Source: UCB3 sp964415605
GTDB lineage: Bacteria; Chloroflexota; Anaerolineae; Epilineales; Epilineaceae
Direction of reading: 5' to 3'
Length of the DNA: 10,395 nt
Assembly: GCA_964415605.1 (NCBI GenBank)
Contig: CAYQBA010000168.1
Span: 1-10,395 of the forward strand
Part shown: piece after piece, positions 6,400-10,395 of the stretch
Numbering within the stretch: the stretch's first letter is position 1
Layout of the letters: each line of letters begins with the position of its first letter
The notes under the pieces: generated by a model
The model's database searches: none
What the model saw: only the letters and a program-made list of their open reading frames with translations
What the model was told of the DNA's origin: nothing
Position numbers and translations under genes: made by a program

Positions 6400-7950
6400 C
6401 TACCCCCGCACCACCGTGACCGTCCGTCCCGCCAGCGTCACCGCCTCCGCGGCCGAAGTCCGCTCCTCGATCAAGGGCTGGTCCTTGCGCCGGTCGAAGA
6501 TCACGAGCCAGCCCGTGTCGAGCCCCAATCCCGCAAGGTAGACGTCGATCTGCTCGAGCCCTTCGGCCAGCGGGTCCGGTCGCCCGTCGCGCCACACCTT
6601 CAGCTCGAAGGCGAACGTGTCCGGCCCGTAGCGCAGGCACAGATCCATCCGCCCGCTGCCGATGGCGTACTCCCGCTCGAGCGTCCCGCCGGCGTTGGCC
6701 ACCCGGTCGAGGTAGGCCATCATTACCAGGTGCGGCGCGATCTCGGCGTAGGGCGCGCTGCCCAGGAGCGCTTGGCCGTGGCGGCGCCAGAACGCCAGGA
6801 AGTTGTCGAGCAAAAGCCGGATGTCGATGCGGCCGTCGTCGGTCAGCCACGCGGCCGGGATGCGGGGGAGCGACGCTCGGGGCGTGGTGGCCAGCACCTT
6901 GACGAGCACCTCGCGGTAGATCGGGTTGGCGATCACGAGGCCCGCGGCGGGGTCCATCCGGCACAGTCCCAGGTCGAGCACGAAGCGGATGTCGTCGTCG
7001 GGGACGTCACCGAGCGCCGTTCCCGCCAGCATCGGCTCGATGATCGCCCGCACCCGCGGCTCGCGCAGCCGTTCGGCCAGGCTGTCGAGGTGGGTGTCCT
7101 GGCGGGCGATGAGGATCTCCTTGGCCTGGTCGAACACCTCCGCGGTGACCGGGACGGAGCGGTCCGGCGCCAGGTCTTCGACTGCCACCTGGGCCAGGGC
7201 GTTGACGAGCCAGGGCTGCCCCTGGGTCAGCTCGAACGCCCGCGCGATCGCCCCCGGCGTGAACACCTGCCCGGTGTCGTCGGTGTGCTGTTGATAGAGC
7301 GCTTTGACGTCGGTGGCGCTGAAGTCCCGCATCGTCAGGGAGCGCGCCTTGATGTTGAACGGGCTGGCCGTTCCCAGCCGACCCGCCACGCCCTCGCGCA
7401 GCTTGTAGTCGCGCACGTCCCGCAGTCCGACGAGCGCCAGCGACCACGGGAAGTGCGACGGCCGGTTGCGGTAGCCGTCGCGGAGCTGGCGGAGCACCGA
7501 GATCAGCGTGTCGTCGGCCAGGGCGTCGATCTCGTCGAGGAAGACGACCAGCGGGCGTGGGGCCGCTTCGGCCCAGGCGCGCAGCGCAGCTCCGATCCGC
7601 CGACCCGGTTGGTCCGTAGGCCACGGGGGAGGTTGGAGATCGTCGGGAAGCTGTGCCGCGGCCGCATCGCGCCAACTGCTCAGGATCGCGCCCTCCGCCA
7701 TGCCCGGATTATCCCCAAAGGGCGAGCCGACCTCCATCGACACCAGCGCCGACACGTAGCGGCCGCTGGCCGTCAGCTCCTCCGCGAGCGCGAGGAGCGC
7801 GGTTGTCTTGCCGGTCTGGCGCGCGGCGTGCAGGACGAAGTACTTCTTGGCGTCGATCAGCGGCATGACCTGTGGCAGCCGTGCCGTCGGCGGCAACATG
7901 TAATCGTCTTCCGCCCGGCACGGGCCGGCGGTGTTGAACGAGCGGGGCAT
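6400..7950 (-). CDS. AAA+ ATPase with C-terminal PD-(D/E)XK nuclease-like domain
   Basis: The protein has 516 residues, starting at ATG 7948-7950 (MPRSFNTAGPC). AAGGAG stands 7 bases upstream, so the in-frame ATG 29 codons earlier (8035-8037) is rejected. Walker A is ARQTGKTT (residues 43-50; this ATPase family often replaces the first Gly of the loop). Walker B is RPLVVFLDEID (132-142). SLALVGLRDVRDYK (170-183) fits the sensor-1 strand, and a winged-helix-like region follows (about 205-350). The C-terminus carries a PD-(D/E)XK pattern: GSGRMDLCLR (Asp436), then FAFELKVW (Glu449, Lys451), then a Gln/Tyr helix EQIDVYLAGLG and WLVIFDRR. Such AAA/PD-(D/E)XK proteins are widespread accessory genes of unknown role, probably acting on nucleic acid. 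No toxin or partner gene adjoins. The reading frame looks complete. Family assignment is strong; function is inference. Confidence 0.9.
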   Translation of the reverse strand: MPRSFNTAGPCRAEDDYMLPPTARLPQVMPLIDAKKYFVLHAARQTGKTTALLALAEELTASGRYVSALVSMEVGSPFGDNPGMAEGAILSSWRDAAAAQLPDDLQPPPWPTDQPGRRIGAALRAWAEAAPRPLVVFLDEIDALADDTLISVLRQLRDGYRNRPSHFPWSLALVGLRDVRDYKLREGVAGRLGTASPFNIKARSLTMRDFSATDVKALYQQHTDDTGQVFTPGAIARAFELTQGQPWLVNALAQVAVEDLAPDRSVPVTAEVFDQAKEILIARQDTHLDSLAERLREPRVRAIIEPMLAGTALGDVPDDDIRFVLDLGLCRMDPAAGLVIANPIYREVLVKVLATTPRASLPRIPAAWLTDDGRIDIRLLLDNFLAFWRRHGQALLGSAPYAEIAPHLVMMAYLDRVANAGGTLEREYAIGSGRMDLCLRYGPDTFAFELKVWRDGRPDPLAEGLEQIDVYLAGLGLDTGWLVIFDRRKDQPLIEERTSAAEAVTLAGRTVTVVRG

Positions 7951-7957
7951 GGCGCGG

Positions 7958-7963
7958 CTCCTT
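7958..7963 (-). promoter_or_regulatory. Shine-Dalgarno site deciding the AAA+ ATPase start
   Basis: AAGGAG on the minus strand lies 7 bases before the ATG at 7948-7950. This sets the start at MPRSFNTAG rather than at the upstream in-frame ATG. Confidence 0.8.
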
Positions 7964-7975
7964 GGCTCCGTCCAG

Positions 7976-7981
7976 AGTATA
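7976..7981 (-). promoter_or_regulatory. Likely -10 box (TATACT) for the AAA+ ATPase gene
   Basis: TATACT stands out in GC-rich sequence on the minus strand, 25 bases before the ATG at 7950, and would give a short leader that just contains the ribosome site. No good -35 hexamer is seen at the usual distance. A start here also lies inside the alternative longer ORF, which supports the shorter start. Confidence 0.5.
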
Positions 7982-8058
7982 CCGCACCCTTGGATGGGCG
8001 CTGCCCGCAGCGACGTCCATGCCGTGAGAAGCATCAATCACGGACGCCACCCCTCAAG

Positions 8059-8103
8059 CGCTCGCCGTTCCCCTGGCCCCTCTGGGGGCGGGGGTGGCGA
8101 GCG
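8059..8103. repeat. Long interrupted hairpin, possible terminator or dispersed intergenic repeat
   Basis: CGCTCGCC (8059-8066) pairs with GGCGAGCG (8096-8103), and two further C4/G4 blocks pair inside (CCCC-tgg-CCCC against GGGG-gc-GGGG). It lies about 70 bases past the stop of the right-hand STAND gene and about 110 bases before the ATPase start, so it could end transcription of the former. There is no T-run. Sequence of the form GGCGAGCGAAGCGAGCCGGG is, from memory, common between genes in GC-rich environmental genomes, which suggests a dispersed repeat. Confidence 0.55.
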
Positions 8104-8175
8104 AAGCGAGCCGGGGGTGGGGGTGACCCGCAGCGGCGGCAAGTCCAACCGTGACGCGCTACGCGGCACCAGTGA

Positions 8176-10395
8176 TCAGTGCCCTCCAGGGATGGGGGCC
8201 GAAGACGCCAGCCGCACCCCGAGCGCGTAGCCCCGGTCGTCGGGAAAGCTTCTGCCGCGGAATGCGGCGCGAGCGAGGCTCGAAGGGTCGTTCCACGACC
8301 CGCCCTGCACCACGCGGCGGACACTCAGGGCGGTACCCGGTTCCTCACGCCCGTCGGCGGCATGGTAAGGGTACTTCCAGTCCGGTGCGTCCGAGCCCTC
8401 ACCCCACAGGCTTGACGTCCACACCGTGACATTGCCCGCCAAGTCGCTGATGCCGTCCGGCGTGTCACCCGGGGCGAAGACTCCGACTGGCGTCGGCCGT
8501 CTGAGGTGCGTCTCCAGCGTGTTGCCATGCGCCGCATCGAACGCGTCGCCATATGCGTAACGCCGCGCCGCCGTGCCACGCGCCGCCGCCTCCCACTCCG
8601 CTTCGGTTGGAAGCCGAGACGTCCGCCCGGTCTGTGCGGTCAGCCACGCCGCATACGCCCGCGCCTCGAACCACGAGATCCCCACCACCGGTTGCCCGGG
8701 ATTGTTGTGGCGCTGGTCCTGCCAGAAGGCCGGCATGGTCTCGCGGCCACCCGGATACAGCTCTGTCAGATGCGCCTCGAACTGGACTGGGGTCATCGCC
8801 AGCCGCCGCAGCCAGCGCTCGTACACATCATCGTCGATCTGTCCACTATCGTGCCAATTCTCCACGAGGTGTGGGTTGGCCTTGATGTATCGCAAGCCGT
8901 CGCGGGCGCCCTGTTTGCGCCCTTCGGCGGTGCTCTCGCCGCGCCGCCAAGCCCGCCCCGCCTCGGTGTCCCACCACCGCTCGTCGTCGTAGCCGCCGGC
9001 CGCCATGAAGCAGGCGTACTCCGCGTTTGTTACGGGGAACTGCCCGATCGCGAAGCCGGCCAGGGCCACGGAGTGGCGTGGCATGTGAGCGCGGTCGTCC
9101 TCGCCAGTATCCGGGTCAAAGATCGGCTCATCCTCCCCGATCGGATACGCCCCGCCCACGATCGCCACCATCGGCGGCACGAGGTACTCCCCGTGCGGCC
9201 CCACCCGCCGCTCGAAGCGCGGGTCGCTCAGCCAGCCCAGCGCCAGCCCGGCGTCGATCCGCGCCCGCAGGTCCGCACTGGCGTCGCGGCTCCGCGCCAC
9301 CAGCGCCCAGCGCAGCCCGTCGACGAGCTCCGCCGGCAGTCGTGCCGCCACCATCGGCTGTGCTGCGCAGCGCCCCGCCAGCGCCAGGTTCGTCGCCATC
9401 ACGCCCCGCACGAACCCCGCCGGGTCCGCCGTCATCGCCGCCGCCAGCACCGTCGTCTCCTCCCACCCCGTCGTCGGGAGCGCCGGCAGCGTCTCGGCCG
9501 GCGGCAGCGTCTCGAGCAGCTCGCGCACCGTCGGCCGGATCTCCGACGCCCGCCACGGCGCCCGGGTGAGCTCCGGCCGCGGCTCCCGCGCCAGCACCCG
9601 CGCCGCGAAGTACTCCTGGATCAGCTGATGCCGGTACAGCACCTGGTCCGCTGCCGCGTCCTCGTCCAAGACCGCGATCGACACCCCCGCCTTCACGATG
9701 TCCTCAGCCCGCGGGTCGTCGACGATCTCGAGCGCCGCGTCGTAGTCCACCCGCACCTGGCTCGCCTCGCCGTCCGCCTCGGTCTCCTGCATCCCGTACG
9801 CCAGCGCCGACAGCCGCGGCACCAGCGCCCCCCGCTCCGGCAGCTCGTAGGCGTCCCGCCACTGCCACTGCGCGATCCGCCGCACGTCCCGGCCGGACAA
9901 GAGCTCCTCCAGCGCGAAGAGCGGGCTGCCGCGTTCCACCTCCCGTCGCAGCGCCTGCCGCACGAAGCCGGTGAACAGGCCCGCCCGGTCGCCGGCGATC
10001 TCCCCCGTCGACTCAACCTGGTCGACCAGGAGTGCCAGGAAGAACGGCGCCCGCAGCGCATCGATCTGCGGCGTCCCGCGGATCGCCGCCCAGATGTCCG
10101 CTCCCCGCACCGGGCTGTAGAGCGTCAGGAATTCCTCGACTTGCCTGTCGCTCATCGGCTCGATCTGCACCTGCGACACCCGCAGCGCTGGCGTCGACAG
10201 CGGCGCCGAGTAGTCCAGCGTCCGGCAGCTGAACACCACTCGGTCCCGCGGCGCCAGCGCCGTCGCCGTCCGCGGCGGCGTCGCCACGTCCGCCACGCCC
10301 GGCCCCACCACCTGGAAGATCCGGTCCGCGTAGCGCAGGTCCTTCAGCCGGTGCGTCCCCCAGTCGCGCACCGTCCAGTCCGCCGGCAGATCGCC
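8176..10395 (-). CDS. STAND protein: cyclase tail, P-loop-less NACHT remnant and FGE/SUMF1 domain, N-terminus off right edge
   Basis: The frame is open from the right edge to TGA at 8176-8178. Visible residues begin GDLPADWTVRDWGTHRLKDL, the segment that follows class III cyclase domains, so the catalytic part should lie beyond the edge. Counting from the GTG at 10369-10371, residues 25-45 run straight into the distal NACHT part (RDRVVFSCRTLDYSAPLSTP, 42-61; HQLIQEYFAARVL, 248-260; the helical tail to about 395). Walker A and Walker B are absent; about 260 residues present in the left paralogue are missing in frame. Residues about 400-725 form an FGE/SUMF1 (C-type-lectin-like) domain: MVAIVGGAYPIGE, FPVTNAEY, RLPTEAEWEAAARG, DLAGNVTVWTSS, GGSWNDPSS, YALGVRL. 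The two catalytic Cys of true formylglycine-generating enzymes are not present near GGSW, so it probably binds a ligand rather than oxidising cysteine. It may retain signalling or be decaying. Confidence 0.85.
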   Translation of the reverse strand, partial: GDLPADWTVRDWGTHRLKDLRYADRIFQVVGPGVADVATPPRTATALAPRDRVVFSCRTLDYSAPLSTPALRVSQVQIEPMSDRQVEEFLTLYSPVRGADIWAAIRGTPQIDALRAPFFLALLVDQVESTGEIAGDRAGLFTGFVRQALRREVERGSPLFALEELLSGRDVRRIAQWQWRDAYELPERGALVPRLSALAYGMQETEADGEASQVRVDYDAALEIVDDPRAEDIVKAGVSIAVLDEDAAADQVLYRHQLIQEYFAARVLAREPRPELTRAPWRASEIRPTVRELLETLPPAETLPALPTTGWEETTVLAAAMTADPAGFVRGVMATNLALAGRCAAQPMVAARLPAELVDGLRWALVARSRDASADLRARIDAGLALGWLSDPRFERRVGPHGEYLVPPMVAIVGGAYPIGEDEPIFDPDTGEDDRAHMPRHSVALAGFAIGQFPVTNAEYACFMAAGGYDDERWWDTEAGRAWRRGESTAEGRKQGARDGLRYIKANPHLVENWHDSGQIDDDVYERWLRRLAMTPVQFEAHLTELYPGGRETMPAFWQDQRHNNPGQPVVGISWFEARAYAAWLTAQTGRTSRLPTEAEWEAAARGTAARRYAYGDAFDAAHGNTLETHLRRPTPVGVFAPGDTPDGISDLAGNVTVWTSSLWGEGSDAPDWKYPYHAADGREEPGTALSVRRVVQGGSWNDPSSLARAAFRGRSFPDDRGYALGVRLASSAPIPGGH
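9888..10245. repeat. Paralogous direct repeat of 1-358 (NACHT region)
   Basis: This segment aligns base for base with 1-358 at an offset of about 9,887 (for example AGCTCCTCCAGCGCGA at 15 and 9902, and GAGTAGTCCAGCGTCCGGCA in both). Many scattered differences, mostly at third codon positions, mark an older duplication rather than an assembly echo. Both copies encode the same part of NACHT, from NRVVF/DRVVF to LFALEELL. The match stops at the point where the right copy's deletion junction lies. Confidence 0.85.

Noticed and set aside
6310..8154. A 614-codon open frame on the plus strand
   Set aside because: It lies antisense to the AAA+ ATPase gene; its translation is Arg/His/Gln-rich with no recognisable domain, the usual shadow of a GC-rich gene.
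8176..8320. Variable region of a diversity-generating retroelement
   Set aside because: The GGSW-to-GVRL segment has the right fold and position, but no reverse transcriptase, accessory gene or near-identical template repeat is seen in the window.
9888..10395. The right copy's missing P-loop as an assembly collapse of a recent duplication
   Set aside because: The copies differ at many scattered sites on both sides of the junction, so reads of the two would not readily merge; base-level confirmation would still be useful.

Overview
The window is a GC-rich stretch of bacterial DNA in which every intact gene I can support lies on the minus strand. The gene content suggests an environmental bacterium with large genomes of the Chloroflexota type, or another high-GC phylum: cyclase-NACHT-sulfatase-modifying-factor fusions, an AAA+ ATPase fused to a PD-(D/E)XK nuclease, and a secreted protein with Thr/Pro linkers. 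There is no rRNA, tRNA or housekeeping gene, so this assignment is tentative.

Layout, left to right. (1) 1-1906: the N-terminal 635 codons of a STAND-type signalling protein, a class III nucleotide cyclase domain followed by a NACHT ATPase. It runs off the left edge. (2) 1903-4554: a secreted protein of 883 residues with a signal peptide, a CAP/SCP domain, two VHL-beta-like domains and two C-terminal repeats joined by Thr/Pro linkers. Its stop codon overlaps the putative GTG start of the cyclase gene. (3) About 4640-6400: a decayed region. It holds a likely promoter, a 44-codon relic of an FGE/SUMF1 domain, a frameshifted YeeE/YedE-type transporter relic on the plus strand, a tandem array with an exact 22-base period, an inverted repeat, a possible 90-residue gene and a doubtful coiled-coil ORF. 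(4) 6400-7950: an intact AAA+ ATPase/PD-(D/E)XK protein with a clear Shine-Dalgarno site and a TATACT box. (5) 7951-8175: an intergenic region with a long hairpin. (6) 8176 to the right edge: a second member of the cyclase-NACHT-FGE family, open at its N-terminus, whose frame is continuous but which lacks the part of NACHT that carries Walker A and Walker B.

The main theme is a local family of cyclase/NACHT/FGE proteins present in three states: a copy with its P-loop (left), a copy with an in-frame internal deletion (right), and a small FGE relic (middle). The family looks like intracellular sensing or signalling proteins (cyclic nucleotide synthesis plus a STAND switch plus a ligand-binding FGE fold). 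The AAA+/nuclease gene may be another accessory or defence-type module. A functional link between these genes is inference from proximity only. The least explained element is the 22-base array at 5359-5534.
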